A stretch of DNA of 64,000 bases from positions 87,569 through 151,568 of the forward strand of contig NZ_WSZK01000012.1 in NCBI RefSeq assembly GCF_009791395.1. Reading direction: 5' to 3'. The position numbers and the translations under genes were made by a program. Under the pieces are notes generated by a model. It ran no database searches and was not told the DNA's origin. It saw only the letters and a list, made by a program, of their open reading frames with translations. Source of the stretch: Halomarina oriensis. Lineage in GTDB: Archaea; Halobacteriota; Halobacteria; Halobacteriales; Haloarculaceae. How positions within the stretch are numbered: the first letter of the stretch is position 1; each line of letters opens with the position of its first letter. Positions 27,273 to 36,819 of the stretch are shown in pieces.

Positions 27273-28265
27273 TCAGTCGGCGTCAGCGGGCATCCCGAGG
27301 TACTCCTCGTTGACGACCCACTCGTCGTTCTCGTCGCGCACCATGTACTCGCCGTAGTACGGCACCCGGTTGGCGACGACCTCCCGGAACGCCTCCCGAA
27401 TCTCCGGTTTCGTCATCTCGCCCATCGGCCGCAGGTCGTCGTTTCGGTTGAGACAGCCCTTCAGATACCCCTGGTGGGTGACGCGCACGCGATGGCAGTT
27501 CGCGCAGAACGACTCGTTGCCGACGGGGTCGACGATCTCGACCATCCCACCGTCCGAGGAGTCCGTCCCGCCCACCCAGTAGCGCTTCCGTCCGTGCATC
27601 TCGCGGCGTTCGACGCGGTCGGCCTGCTCTTCGAGCCACCCGTGGACCCGCTCGATGTCGATGGCCCACTCCGGTCGCCCCGCGAGTTCGGGCATGTACT
27701 CGATGAGTTGGAGCTGGAGGCCGTCGTTCTCGGCGACGTAGTCGACCATCTCCGGGACGTACCCCGCCGTCTTCTCGAAGACGACCATGTTGAGCTTGAC
27801 GGGCGTCAGCCCCGCCTCGACGGCCGCCTTCACGCCCGCGATGACGTCGTCGTACCCCCCGCTCTTCGTTAGCTCGCGGAACGCTTTCGGGTCGAGCGCG
27901 TCCTGTGAGACGTTCACCCGGTCGAGTCCAGCGTCGACGAGCGCCTCCGCACGGCCGGGCAGGAACGTCCCGTTCGTCGTCAACGACGTCTCCATCGAGT
28001 CCGGCGTGCGCTCGATGATCTCTTCGAGGTCCTGTCGGAGCATCGGTTCGCCCCCCGTGAACTTCGCCTTCTCGACGTCGAACTCCTCGGCGACCTCCAA
28101 GAACCGCACGACGTCGTCCGCGCTCATCTCGCCGTCCTGCGCCTCCATCGGGCCTCGCGTATCCCCCAACCCCTCGTTGTGACAGTAGACACAGTCGAAG
28201 TTACACCGATCGGTGAGAGAGATGCGGACGCCCGTGACCTCGCGGCCGAACTCGTCCGACAACAT
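27273..28265 (-). CDS. moaA: GTP 3',8-cyclase MoaA (molybdopterin biosynthesis)
   Basis: 330-residue radical-SAM enzyme that begins molybdenum cofactor synthesis from GTP. The N-terminal cluster motif is RCNFDCVYC (CxxxCxxC), next to the [16 protein letters not shown] opening. The glycine-rich SAM site is KFTGGEPML. The C-terminal second [4Fe-4S] site is [19 protein letters not shown] (three cysteines). The GTP-binding end is intact, though the protein stops soon after without the common GG tail, instead ending LGMPADAD. The TATA box TTTAAG (28289-28294, minus strand) is 25-29 nt before the ATG, so the message is leaderless. It functions alone here; other moa genes are not in view. Confidence 0.9.
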   Translation of the reverse strand: MLSDEFGREVTGVRISLTDRCNFDCVYCHNEGLGDTRGPMEAQDGEMSADDVVRFLEVAEEFDVEKAKFTGGEPMLRQDLEEIIERTPDSMETSLTTNGTFLPGRAEALVDAGLDRVNVSQDALDPKAFRELTKSGGYDDVIAGVKAAVEAGLTPVKLNMVVFEKTAGYVPEMVDYVAENDGLQLQLIEYMPELAGRPEWAIDIERVHGWLEEQADRVERREMHGRKRYWVGGTDSSDGGMVEIVDPVGNESFCANCHRVRVTHQGYLKGCLNRNDDLRPMGEMTKPEIREAFREVVANRVPYYGEYMVRDENDEWVVNEEYLGMPADAD

Positions 28266-28288
28266 AGCACACCCTTCCCGTCAGCGTT

Positions 28289-28294
28289 CTTAAA
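28289..28294 (-). promoter_or_regulatory. TATA box of moaA
   Basis: TTTAAG on the minus strand ends 24 nt before the moaA start codon; with the preceding GTGGG it makes a standard haloarchaeal leaderless promoter. Confidence 0.55.
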
Positions 28295-28482
28295 CCCACG
28301 CCGGAATTCGGCTCCGACGTAACTGCTCTCGGTTACCAGCGGGCCTCGTGAAACCGCCAGACGTTGTATCCGTCGAGATACATCGGAACCGGCCGACGTA
28401 CCCACGAACGGTCACGGTCGACACGACGCTCCGATGCCCTCCGTTCACAACCCTTATCGGCCGAACGCGCCCACCGGCGACC

Positions 28483-29535
28483 ATGAACGAAACGGACGTC
28501 CGCGACCGCCTCCGGACGGTTTCGGACCCCGACCTCGGCGACGACATCGTCTCGCTCGGCCTCGTCAACGACGTCACCGTCGACGACGACACCGTCTACG
28601 TCTCGCTCGCGCTCGGCGCACCGTACTCCCCCCACGAGACCGCCATCGCCGACGAGGTCCGCGAGGTGCTCTCCGACTTCGACCGCGACCTCACGCTCTC
28701 GGCCGACGTCGAGACCGCAGACGACCTCGACCGCGACGAGCAGGTGTTGCCCGACGTGACGAACATCGTCGCCGTCGCCTCGGGGAAAGGCGGCGTCGGG
28801 AAGTCGACGGTTTCGGTCAACCTCGCCGCCGGTCTCGCGGACATGGGTGCCAGCGTCGGCCTCTTCGACGCCGACGTCTACGGCCCGAACGTCCCACGGA
28901 TGGTCGACGCCGACCAACACCCCGAAGCGACCCCCGAGGACACCATCGTTCCCCCGGAGAAGTTCGGGATGAAGCTGATGAGCATGGCCTTCTTGGTCGG
29001 TGACGACGACCCCGTCATCTGGCGCGGTCCGATGGTCCATCAGATCCTCACACAGCTCTGGGAGGACGTCGAGTGGGGGCACCTCGACTACCTCGTCGTC
29101 GACCTCCCACCCGGAACCGGCGACACGCAACTCACGCTCCTCCAGTCGCTCCCCCTCGCGGGGTCGGTCATCGTCACGACCCCCCAGGAGGTCGCGCTCG
29201 ACGACGCCCGCAAGGCACTGCGGATGTTCGGCAAACACGACACGCCCGTTCTGGGAATCGTCGAGAACATGTCCTCGTTTCACTGCCCCGACTGCGGCTC
29301 CGACCACGCCATCTTCGGCGAGGGGGGCGGTCGCCGCTTCGCCGACGAGGTCGACATGCCGTTCCTCGGCGAACTCCCGCTCGACCCACGCGTGCGCGAA
29401 GGTGGTGACTCCGGCCGGCCGGTCGTCCTCGACCAGGAGAGCGCGACCGGCGACGCCTTCCGCGCGATGGTCGCCAACGTCGCCAACAACACCGGCATCG
29501 TCCGCCGCCGCCAGCATCAACAGGCGACCCGATGA
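28483..29535 (+). CDS. mrp: Mrp/NBP35-type ATP-binding iron-sulfur carrier
   Basis: 350 residues. The N-terminal MIP18/DUF59-like domain (about 1-85) includes VSDPDLGDDIVSLGLVNDV. A ParA/MinD-type P-loop ATPase follows with the deviant Walker A GKGGVGKSTVSVNLAAGLA near residue 101. A CxxC pair, FHCPDCGSDH, lies near residue 264 and binds a bridging [4Fe-4S] cluster in dimers. It acts in cytoplasmic Fe-S cluster assembly. The start is at the ATG 28483; the frame continues upstream without family similarity. The stop overlaps the next gene by 4 nt. Confidence 0.93.
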   Translation: MNETDVRDRLRTVSDPDLGDDIVSLGLVNDVTVDDDTVYVSLALGAPYSPHETAIADEVREVLSDFDRDLTLSADVETADDLDRDEQVLPDVTNIVAVASGKGGVGKSTVSVNLAAGLADMGASVGLFDADVYGPNVPRMVDADQHPEATPEDTIVPPEKFGMKLMSMAFLVGDDDPVIWRGPMVHQILTQLWEDVEWGHLDYLVVDLPPGTGDTQLTLLQSLPLAGSVIVTTPQEVALDDARKALRMFGKHDTPVLGIVENMSSFHCPDCGSDHAIFGEGGGRRFADEVDMPFLGELPLDPRVREGGDSGRPVVLDQESATGDAFRAMVANVANNTGIVRRRQHQQATR

Positions 29536-29744
29536 GCGTCGAGAAGGACGCCGAACGGGCGGCACTGGTGCGTGAGATAGCGGACGAGGTCCGGGCGGAG
29601 AGCTCCGAGAGCAAACAGCTCTCGGCGATCCTCTACCGGGTGAGCGACCTCTACGACCCCGACGAGGAGACCTCTCCCGAGGAGATCTACCTGAACGTGA
29701 AGTACATCTTCGACGTAAAAGAACAGGGCGGAATCGACCGCTAA
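29532..29744 (+). CDS. Small acidic protein coupled to mrp
   Basis: 70 residues, largely helical, acidic, with no cysteine. It begins MSVEKDAERAALVREIADEV and includes KQLSAILYRVSDLYDPDEET and YLNVKYIFDVKEQGG. The ATG overlaps the mrp stop, so it is translated with Mrp. I do not recognise a named family. A partner or regulator role in Fe-S handling is possible by context only. Its stop overlaps by 4 nt the stop of the convergent surface gene. Confidence 0.68.
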   Translation: MSVEKDAERAALVREIADEVRAESSESKQLSAILYRVSDLYDPDEETSPEEIYLNVKYIFDVKEQGGIDR

Positions 29745-30685
29745 CGACGCCGGACGAGGAGCAGTCCGGCCACGGAGGCGGCGATGGCGAGGAGGAGTAC
29801 GACGGGAATACCACGGACGGTCGGCCCGCTTTCTACCTGTTCCGGGAGCACTGAATCGCTCCCGACACTGGCGTTGTCGTATCGGTAGGGGTTCTCGCTC
29901 CACGGCCCTTCGACGGCTCGGTACGACTCGTTCCACGTGCTCGTCGACCCGTTCACCTCTCCGCGGAACCCGACCTGATCGATTCCACCACTGGATCGGT
30001 TCAACCGGCCGGCGTACAGTCTGGCTTCACCGACGACCACCGTCTCGGGGTCGTCGAGGAGTTCGACGGTGACGGTTTCGGACTCGCCGGTGGGAACGAT
30101 TGCAGCATAGAAACTCCCGTCTGTACCCTGGGTGTGTACCATCAGCTTCGTCGGGTACTGTTGAACAGACGGGTTGACCACAGTGATGTTGACGACTGTC
30201 GATGGCTCTCCGTCGATGGTCCCTCGTGTGACCGTCGTATCGGCGATGTACGGCGTCGGAACGGTCGTCGAACTCTCGGGGTCGATTTCGTAGTCGAACT
30301 CGAACGCCCTCGTCGCGCCGTACGTCGAGACTCTGACGACGTGTGAGTCGCGGAGGGCGTCGAGAGAGGCTTCGATCTGGAGTGTCTTGTTCCACACCTC
30401 TCCCCCCGAGAGGCGAAAGTCAGAACTATGCATTGTTCGGTTGTCGGTAGAAATCACGATTCCTGCTTGTTGGCTTCTGTTAGTTGGGTTCTCTGCGTAT
30501 ACCGTGATGCTACGTGCGTCTGAGTCGAACTCGAGCAGATACTCGATTCCAGTCATCGAAGTCATGTTTTTCGTCATGGTAGCGTCATCTGGCTTCGACG
30601 GCGCTGCATCTCCTATCGAGATACTATGAGCCCCTCCAGAGAGTGCTAGCAACCCGACGAAAATCACGATACCAATCGACCGCAT
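29741..30685 (-). CDS. Secreted, C-terminally membrane-anchored protein of unknown function
   Basis: 314 residues. A signal peptide is visible (MRSIGIVIFVGLLALSGGAHS, cited as IGIVIFVGLLALSGG), then a beta-rich extracellular region with many Asn-x-Ser/Thr sites. A C-terminal helix IPVVLLLAIAASVAGLLLV is followed by the stop-transfer RRR. The likely start is the ATG at 30683-30685, since a TTTAAC box (minus strand, 30708-30713) is 28 nt upstream. An in-frame ATG 60 bases earlier overlaps the PKD gene stop as ATGA and cannot be excluded. Codon third positions are less G/C biased than in neighbours. It probably works at the surface with the PKD protein upstream. Confidence 0.65.
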   Translation of the reverse strand: MRSIGIVIFVGLLALSGGAHSISIGDAAPSKPDDATMTKNMTSMTGIEYLLEFDSDARSITVYAENPTNRSQQAGIVISTDNRTMHSSDFRLSGGEVWNKTLQIEASLDALRDSHVVRVSTYGATRAFEFDYEIDPESSTTVPTPYIADTTVTRGTIDGEPSTVVNITVVNPSVQQYPTKLMVHTQGTDGSFYAAIVPTGESETVTVELLDDPETVVVGEARLYAGRLNRSSGGIDQVGFRGEVNGSTSTWNESYRAVEGPWSENPYRYDNASVGSDSVLPEQVESGPTVRGIPVVLLLAIAASVAGLLLVRRR

Positions 30686-30741
30686 ACATCGTTTCGTTTG
30701 CTCGACTGTTAAATGAGTGTCGGACAGTAAAGAACGACGAC

Positions 30742-33700
30742 TCATCGCTCGCCCTCCGTCTCGCGTACTCTCTCTTTGATTGCTGCTTCGTCGAGAGCCC
30801 CACGACTAACGAACTCCGTCGAGAACTCCTCGACGACGCGGGCCGTCTTGAGACCGGAATCGTCGGACCGGTACCGAATCACGCTCCCGCTCACCGTCGC
30901 GCGAGTTTCGACGACGACATCCTCCGTGGTGTACGCCGGTCGGACGACGGTCCCGACGCTCGTCCGTTCCATCGTCCACTGCCGGTCGGTGACCGTCTCT
31001 CCGAGCCGACGGTCGGAGTCGCCTTTGGCGATCCGCTTGGCGGTCCGCCCGTTCGAGACCGTCGTGTGTGTCCGCCACTCGTACCTCGCGGGCTGGACGA
31101 CGGTCGTGTGAGAGGCGACGTAACGCCGTTCGGTGACTGTCGACCACGTCGTGTACTCGTGGCGGTACTCCGTCGCGTACTCCGCCGCATCGACGAGCGT
31201 TCGCCGGACGCTACCGGTGGCCGAGTGGTGTGAGAGCTGTTTCGACTGCGCCCAGTAGGTGTGACGAACACTGACGTAGACCGTCTCGTCGTACGTGACT
31301 TCGTAACAACCGACACCTGGGATGCACTGGTAGCTCGACCGCTCCCGGGTTCGAGGTTCGGAAGTGGTGTACTCGTACTCGCGTTCGACGACGTACTCTG
31401 CCGGGTCGACGAGCACCCGACGGGTGTCGCCGGTGTATCCACCACTGGGCGAACGCTTCCACTCCGTGTGGTGATTGGCGACTCGGCGGCGTTCGATTTC
31501 GGTTCCGTCGGCGGTCCACTCGGGGTGAGTGTCGAGATAGAGCCGACGGTGGTACGACGAATCGAACGCTTCGGTGTCTCTGTCGATGATCTCTTCCTGC
31601 GTCTGGACCCGCTTCTCGATTCTGTACCCCGTCGTCTCCGTAGTACTGTCGACGACTTCGTAGTCGCCGTTGCGGAGTTGCCGCATCTCCGCGCGGGTGT
31701 CCGCGACCGTGGTCTCGCTCGTCAGTTCTCTGATGACGTATCTGCGGTCGTCGACACGGAGCGTCCCACGCTGCACGCGAGGCGCGTCGGTCAACTCGAC
31801 GGTCGGGAGCGAGGTGGTCTCTTCTGCGTATCCCGGCCGATCGGCGTTGTAGAGGACGACCGTCGCGTTGGGACCGTTCGCAGCCAACGCACTCGCGGGC
31901 AGTTCGAGAGTGCCCTCGAACGCGAAACTGTTCTCGTCGGCGGTCCGGAGTTCGGTCCACTCCACCACGCTTCCCCGTGCGCCCCTGACCTCCGCGTCGA
32001 TCTCGATGTCGGCGGTGTTGCGGCGGAACTGCACTCTCTGTGTTCGAACCCGAATCTGGACCGTCTCGTCGGGATGATACGGCCCGTTACCGATGACTTC
32101 TGTCCTGTGTACGGAAGGGACGTACGTCTGCTGTGCACTCCAGTTCTGATATGCCCTGGCCCCCGTACCGTCTTCGACAATCAGCTTTCCATTCTCCCAG
32201 CCAGAGAGCCTACCGATTGCCTCGTCTCGGTTCGTTGCAGAAGCGCCGTTCCTCCAGATGTACGTCAGGTCACTCCCGTCGGGGTCGAACGAATCGCTCG
32301 CGTCGATGATGACGGTCTCTCTGAAGTCGACAGGCCCACCGGCAGAACTGTTGTCTCCGCCAACCGGACGGGCACCGTCGTTACGCATTCTGAGCCGAAT
32401 GACTGGATCACTCGGGGTCACAGCGAAATTAGATGTACCGCTGTTGACCCATTCCGTGGGTCCAGAGCCTCGCAGTGATAGCTGGTGGACGACGGAGTAC
32501 GGACTTCCCGTACTCGGCGTGTCTCCAGCCCAGAAACTGTGGATCGTCACTGTCCCGTCCGAAACCTCTATCGAGCGTTCGACCACTTGGTGAACGGACT
32601 CTGGTTTCTGTGCCCACAGGTCGATATCGAACTCTTCGATGCTGTGCCCGTTCAGGTCCACCTGCAGTACGTGGTGTGCAGTGTATCGGCCAGGGTCTAT
32701 CTCGGGATGGTACGAATCGACAGGGCCGTCGACGAACTCCGCCGAAATCACCTCTGGGGGCGCGGTGGGGACGACGGTCCGGTTCACGGTCGCCGTCTGT
32801 CCACGACTGTCGACGGCCGTGACGACTACCTCGTACTCCCGACCCGGTTCGAGGTCGGTCCAGTCGAACGCGGCCGTACCACCGGTCCCGAGCGACCCGG
32901 AGCGTCGTTCCGTTCGGATATCCTCGATAGAGACTTCGACGGACTGGAGGTTTCCGTACTCGTCGGTGGCCGAGGCCCTGCCAGTGAGTCCGCCGTCGGT
33001 CCCGACGTCCGAAAGCGACGGCTGGGGTCTCGGGTCGGCGACGACACCGGTCGTTCCGTCCTCGAACGTCGCCATCTCGGTCGCTCCGTCGGAGTACGTG
33101 ACAGCGGCACGGAGCGTGTGGTCGCCGGGCGTCCACGACGTCGAGAACTCGCTGCCGTTCGAGACGGTCTCACCGTCGACGAACCACTCGACAGAACTGA
33201 CCGCTCCGCTCGCGGTGACAGCGTACATCCCGGTCAGCGGTCGGTCGCCGGTGACGAGCCGTGGCCCACGAACCGTCGGGCTACGTGTGGGTGCTGTCGA
33301 TGTCGGAGCAGACGGGGTCGTCGTGGACGGCGTCGACGGAGGCCCCGTCGGTGGCGTGGTACCTCCCGGTGGTGTCGACGGCGGTGCCGTGGTCGGTCGG
33401 GAGGTCGTCGCGCGCTTCGACCGCTCTACGTCGACGTAGAGCGTGTCGGTGGCCGTCTCCCCGTCGTCGTCGGTGACGGTGAGTGTGACCGCGTAGCGCC
33501 CGATCTCGCGGGGGACGAACGACGTCCGGGCTGCCGACCCGTCGTGCGGAGTGACCGAGCCACCGGACGGTGTCTCGATACGCCACTCGTACCCGACGAG
33601 TCGGCCGTCGGGGGCACGCGACCCCGACCCGTCGAGGAAGACGGTCGTTCCGTTCGTGACAGACTGGTCCAGTCCCGCGTCGGCGAGCGGGGGACCTGCC

Positions 33701-33777
33701 CGGTCGATACTTCCGAGTGCCGTCGCTGGAGCGACCGACGCGACGACGAGGACGAACACCAGTACCAGCTTTCTCAT
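30742..33777 (-). CDS. Large secreted PKD-domain protein with repeated C-terminal module
   Basis: 1011 residues. A signal peptide (LVLVFVLVVASVAPATALG) leads to a PKD domain (about 30-115: ADAGLDQSVTNGTTVFLDGS, GYEWRIETPSGG, YAVTLTVTDDDGETATDTLYV). A ~55-residue Thr/Pro/Ser linker of the kind O-glycosylated in haloarchaeal surface proteins comes next. Several Ig/fibronectin-like domains follow, including a second PKD-like stretch (DASDSFDPDGSDLTYIWRNG). The last ~350 residues are a beta-strand repeat region: RRVLVDPAEYVVEREYEYTT (~786) recurs as RRTLVDAAEYATEYRHEYTT (~858). No C-terminal anchor or PGF-CTERM is seen. The start at 33775-33777 precedes the signal peptide. Confidence 0.72.
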   Translation of the reverse strand: MRKLVLVFVLVVASVAPATALGSIDRAGPPLADAGLDQSVTNGTTVFLDGSGSRAPDGRLVGYEWRIETPSGGSVTPHDGSAARTSFVPREIGRYAVTLTVTDDDGETATDTLYVDVERSKRATTSRPTTAPPSTPPGGTTPPTGPPSTPSTTTPSAPTSTAPTRSPTVRGPRLVTGDRPLTGMYAVTASGAVSSVEWFVDGETVSNGSEFSTSWTPGDHTLRAAVTYSDGATEMATFEDGTTGVVADPRPQPSLSDVGTDGGLTGRASATDEYGNLQSVEVSIEDIRTERRSGSLGTGGTAAFDWTDLEPGREYEVVVTAVDSRGQTATVNRTVVPTAPPEVISAEFVDGPVDSYHPEIDPGRYTAHHVLQVDLNGHSIEEFDIDLWAQKPESVHQVVERSIEVSDGTVTIHSFWAGDTPSTGSPYSVVHQLSLRGSGPTEWVNSGTSNFAVTPSDPVIRLRMRNDGARPVGGDNSSAGGPVDFRETVIIDASDSFDPDGSDLTYIWRNGASATNRDEAIGRLSGWENGKLIVEDGTGARAYQNWSAQQTYVPSVHRTEVIGNGPYHPDETVQIRVRTQRVQFRRNTADIEIDAEVRGARGSVVEWTELRTADENSFAFEGTLELPASALAANGPNATVVLYNADRPGYAEETTSLPTVELTDAPRVQRGTLRVDDRRYVIRELTSETTVADTRAEMRQLRNGDYEVVDSTTETTGYRIEKRVQTQEEIIDRDTEAFDSSYHRRLYLDTHPEWTADGTEIERRRVANHHTEWKRSPSGGYTGDTRRVLVDPAEYVVEREYEYTTSEPRTRERSSYQCIPGVGCYEVTYDETVYVSVRHTYWAQSKQLSHHSATGSVRRTLVDAAEYATEYRHEYTTWSTVTERRYVASHTTVVQPARYEWRTHTTVSNGRTAKRIAKGDSDRRLGETVTDRQWTMERTSVGTVVRPAYTTEDVVVETRATVSGSVIRYRSDDSGLKTARVVEEFSTEFVSRGALDEAAIKERVRETEGER

Positions 33778-33781
33778 ACGC

Positions 33782-33795
33782 ACCTGTCGGCAGGT
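33782..33795. promoter_or_regulatory. Inverted repeat before the PKD gene start
   Basis: ACCTG-TCGG-CAGGT, a perfect 5-bp inverted repeat, ends four bases before the PKD gene ATG. The minus-strand A/T element TAATTACC overlaps it at 33793-33800. Either an operator or the base of a short RNA hairpin at the 5' end is plausible. Confidence 0.35.
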
Positions 33796-33901
33796 AATTA
33801 GGTACCCATTGAAAATGTTCGGTATCTGAGAGTGTTTCAGATATCTACCAGAGCGAGGAAAGGGGTCGGGTGGTCCTCGTTGGCGGTCCGAACCCAACTC
33901 C

Positions 33902-34117
33902 TTTTACCACAGTAGCCTGTAGGCCTCTACAACCGAGTAGACGGTCGCTCACGGGATGCGAGCGAGCGACCGGCGGGGTCCGGTGTGGGCTGGCCGCTCG
34001 AACGGCGGGAGGCCGACCCACACGAGAGGACCGCGCAGGAATGCAGTCTCCAGCGGTCCGTCCTCGTCGGTCGGTCGCACGGTCGCGCCCGTCGGGCGAC
34101 TCCTCGGAGTCAACACT
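33902..34117 (+). promoter_or_regulatory. RNase J promoter and structured 5' leader
   Basis: The nearest TATA-like box is TTTTAC at 33902-33907, implying a leader of about 190 nt. No A/T box lies 25-32 nt before the RNase J ATG. The leader holds strong inverted repeats. CGGTCGCTC (33942-33950) pairs with GAGCGACCG (33964-33972). GTGTGGG (33983-33989) pairs with CCCACAC (34017-34023), extended inside by GGCC (33992-33995) with GGCC (34011-34014). CGCCC (34086-34090) pairs with GGGCG (34094-34098). GACTCCTCGGAGTC (34098-34111) is a hairpin that ends 6 nt before the ATG and contains the only SD-like GGAG. A TGTAG-GCCT-CTACA repeat (33918-33931) is near the presumed start site. Leader function is inferred. 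Confidence 0.5.
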
Positions 34118-35470
34118 ATGGAAGTCGAAATCGCAACGATTGGCGGATACGAAGAGGTCGGCCGACAGATGACGGCCGTCCGTGCCGGAGACGACGTGGT
34201 CGTCTTCGACATGGGTCTCAACCTCTCGCAGGTACTGATTCACGACAACGTCGAGACCGAGCGCATGCACAGTCTCGACCTCATCGACATGGGCGCGATT
34301 CCGGACGACCGCGTCATGTCCGACCTCGAGGGCGACGTGAAGGCCATCGTCCCGACACACGGCCACCTCGACCACATCGGGGCCATCTCGAAACTGGCCC
34401 ACCGCTACGACGCCCCCATCGTCGCCACGCCGTTCACCATCGAACTCGTCAAACAGCAGATCCAGAGCGAGGAGAAGTTCGGCGTCCAGAACGACCTGCA
34501 GAAGATGAGCGCCGGTGAGACGATGAGCATCGGCGACTCGGGCAACGTCGAACTGGAGTTCGTCCACGTGACCCACTCCATCATCGACGCCATCAACCCC
34601 GTCCTCCACACGCCGGAGGGCGCGGTCGTCTACGGCCTCGACAAGCGGATGGACCACTCGCCGGTCATCGAGGACCCCATCGACATGAAGCGGTTCCGCG
34701 AGATCGGCCGCGAGGGCAACGGCGTGCTCGCGTACATCGAGGACTGTACGAACGCGGGCCGAAAGGGTCGGACGCCCTCCGAGAGCGTCGCGCGACGCCA
34801 CCTGAAGGACGTCATGACGTCCATCGAGGACTGGGACGGCGGTATCGTCGCCACGACGTTCTCCAGTCACATCTCGCGGGTCACCTCGCTCGTCGAGTTC
34901 GCCAACGACATCGGCCGTCAGCCGGTCCTGTTGGGTCGCTCGATGGAGAAGTACTCGGGCACCGCCGAGCGTCTGGGCTTCGTCGACTTCCCCGACGACC
35001 TGGGGATGTACGGCCACCGCAAGAGCGTCGACCGGACGTTCAAGCGCATCATGAACGAGGGCAAGGAGAAGTTCCTGCCCATCGTGACGGGCCACCAGGG
35101 CGAGCCACGCGCGATGCTCACCCGGATGGGCCGCGGCGAGACGCCGTACCAGCTCGAGGACGGCGACAAGGTCATCTTCTCGGCGCGGGTCATCCCCGAA
35201 CCCACGAACGAGGGCCAGCGCTACCAGTCCGAGAAGCTGCTGAAGATGCAGGGTGCGCGCATCTACGACGACATCCACGTCTCGGGCCACCTCCGCGAGG
35301 AGGGCCACTACGAGATGCTCCAGGCGCTCCAGCCGAAGCACGTCATCCCGGCCCACCAGGACATGAAGGGCTTCGCGCCGTACACGAGTCTCGCGGCCTC
35401 CCAGGGCTACACGCTCGGCCGTGACCTGCACGTGACGCGCAACGGGAACATGATTCAGCTGACCGAATGA
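34118..35470 (+). CDS. Ribonuclease J (beta-CASP metallo-beta-lactamase RNase)
   Basis: 450 residues. The metallo-beta-lactamase metal motif [10 protein letters not shown] is at about residues 77-86, followed by later ligands in [10 protein letters not shown] and the beta-CASP motifs B and C ([42 protein letters not shown]). This is the archaeal RNase J type, a 5'-3' exonuclease and possibly an endonuclease in mRNA decay and rRNA maturation. The start ATG at 34118 matches where the family begins ([14 protein letters not shown]). It overlaps the prenyltransferase gene by 4 nt, a linkage conserved in haloarchaea. Confidence 0.93.
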   Translation: MEVEIATIGGYEEVGRQMTAVRAGDDVVVFDMGLNLSQVLIHDNVETERMHSLDLIDMGAIPDDRVMSDLEGDVKAIVPTHGHLDHIGAISKLAHRYDAPIVATPFTIELVKQQIQSEEKFGVQNDLQKMSAGETMSIGDSGNVELEFVHVTHSIIDAINPVLHTPEGAVVYGLDKRMDHSPVIEDPIDMKRFREIGREGNGVLAYIEDCTNAGRKGRTPSESVARRHLKDVMTSIEDWDGGIVATTFSSHISRVTSLVEFANDIGRQPVLLGRSMEKYSGTAERLGFVDFPDDLGMYGHRKSVDRTFKRIMNEGKEKFLPIVTGHQGEPRAMLTRMGRGETPYQLEDGDKVIFSARVIPEPTNEGQRYQSEKLLKMQGARIYDDIHVSGHLREEGHYEMLQALQPKHVIPAHQDMKGFAPYTSLAASQGYTLGRDLHVTRNGNMIQLTE

Positions 35471-36495
35471 GCGCCGACGGCGAACGGGTCGAACGGGCCG
35501 TCGAGGACCGCCGCGAACTGGTGAACGACGCCATCGCGGAGATGATGCCCGTACAGCGGCCCGAACGACTGTACGAGGCGTCACGCTACCTGCTCGACGC
35601 GGGCGGGAAGCGACTGCGCCCGGCGGTCGTGTTGCTCGCCGCCGAGGCAGTCGAGGGCGTCGAACCGTTCGCCGAGGACTACCGGTCGTTCGGCGGGGAC
35701 GACGTCGACGTGATGGCCGCCGCCGTCAGCATCGAGGTCATCCAGTCGTTCACGCTCATCCACGACGACATCATGGACGACGACGACGTCCGCCGTGGCG
35801 TCCCGGCCGTCCACCGCGAGTACGACCTCGAAACCGCGATTCTGGCCGGTGATACGCTCTACTCGAAGGCGTTCGAGTACATGCTCGACACCGGTGCGCC
35901 CGCCGACCGCACGGTCCGGGCGCTCGACGAGTTGGCGACGACCTGTACCCGCATCTGTGAGGGACAGGCGCTCGACGTGGAGTTCGAGGAGCGCGACGCC
36001 GTCGCCCCCGACGACTACATCGACATGGTGGAGTACAAGACGGCCGTCCTGTACGCGGCGGCGGCGTCGATTCCGGCCCTCCTCGTAGGGGCCGACGACG
36101 AGGTCGTCGAGGCGCTCCGGGGCTACGGCCTCGACGTCGGCCGTGGGTTCCAGATTCAAGACGACCTGCTCGACCTGACGACGCCGAGTGAGACGCTCGG
36201 CAAGCAGCGGGGGTCGGACCTCATCGAGCGCAAGCGGACCATCATCTCGCTGCACGCCCGCGAGAACGGTGTCGACGTGGACGCGCTCGTGCCTCGTGAG
36301 CGCGACGCGGTGACGGAGGCGGACATCGACGCCGCACTCGACGAACTCTCCGCGGCGGGGAGCATCGAGTACGCCCGCGAGATGGCGACGGAGTACGTCG
36401 AGCGCGGAAAGGGTCGCCTCGAAGTGCTCCCCGACGGCGAGGCCCGACGGACGCTCGAAGACATCGCCGACTACCTCGTCGAACGCGAGTACTGA
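35467..36495 (+). CDS. idsA: Geranylgeranyl/farnesyl diphosphate synthase (polyprenyl synthetase)
   Basis: 342-residue trans-prenyltransferase. The first Asp-rich motif is HDDIMDDD at residues 99-106 and the second is QDDLLDLT near 236. [20 protein letters not shown] is the family opening. It extends dimethylallyl diphosphate with isopentenyl diphosphate to C15-C20 chains for archaeol lipids, so it uses the product of ipk at 19.2 kb. Product length cannot be read safely. Its ATG overlaps the RNase J stop, so the two are co-expressed. Confidence 0.92.
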   Translation: MSADGERVERAVEDRRELVNDAIAEMMPVQRPERLYEASRYLLDAGGKRLRPAVVLLAAEAVEGVEPFAEDYRSFGGDDVDVMAAAVSIEVIQSFTLIHDDIMDDDDVRRGVPAVHREYDLETAILAGDTLYSKAFEYMLDTGAPADRTVRALDELATTCTRICEGQALDVEFEERDAVAPDDYIDMVEYKTAVLYAAAASIPALLVGADDEVVEALRGYGLDVGRGFQIQDDLLDLTTPSETLGKQRGSDLIERKRTIISLHARENGVDVDALVPRERDAVTEADIDAALDELSAAGSIEYAREMATEYVERGKGRLEVLPDGEARRTLEDIADYLVEREY

Positions 36496-36603
36496 CGCCG
36501 ACGTTCGGTACTGAACTCGTCGACGGCAGTTCGGGCGTCGGAGTCGCCGTAACCTGCACGAGCGGCGTCAACCCTTTTCCCGTGTCCCTGTGTCGGGAGA
36601 ACC

Positions 36604-36819
36604 ATGTCGAACGAGCAGACCAGGTGGGAGTACGAGACGCTACGTGCTCCCCGCGGGTCGACGAAACACGAGACGGCCGACCCGAAAGCCGAACTGAACG
36701 AGTTGGGTACCGACGGGTGGGAGTTGGTCGGAACGGCCAGCTACTCCGGCGGCGGGACGAAGTACTACCTCCTCAAGCGACCGGTGACGGAAGCGACGGA
36801 CAGGACCGCGAATGAGTGA
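36604..36819 (+). CDS. DUF4177 family protein
   Basis: 71 residues with the DUF4177 pattern: WEYETLRAP near the N-terminus, then LNELGTDGWELVGTASYSGGGT and KYYLLKRPV. These small proteins have an alpha-beta fold of unknown function. It overlaps the following membrane gene by 8 nt (36812-36819), suggesting translational coupling and a common role. Confidence 0.78.
   Translation: MSNEQTRWEYETLRAPRGSTKHETADPKAELNELGTDGWELVGTASYSGGGTKYYLLKRPVTEATDRTANE

Noticed and set aside
30685..30745. Starting the anchored surface protein at the ATG overlapping the PKD stop
   Set aside because: The extra 20 residues precede a normal signal peptide, and a TATA-like box fits the later ATG. Not fully excluded.
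33845..35584. A 579-codon leftward frame across RNase J
   Set aside because: It mirrors the RNase J codons (Val/Asp/Glu-rich, no domain). The other strand has the complete HGHLDH metal motif and beta-CASP segments.
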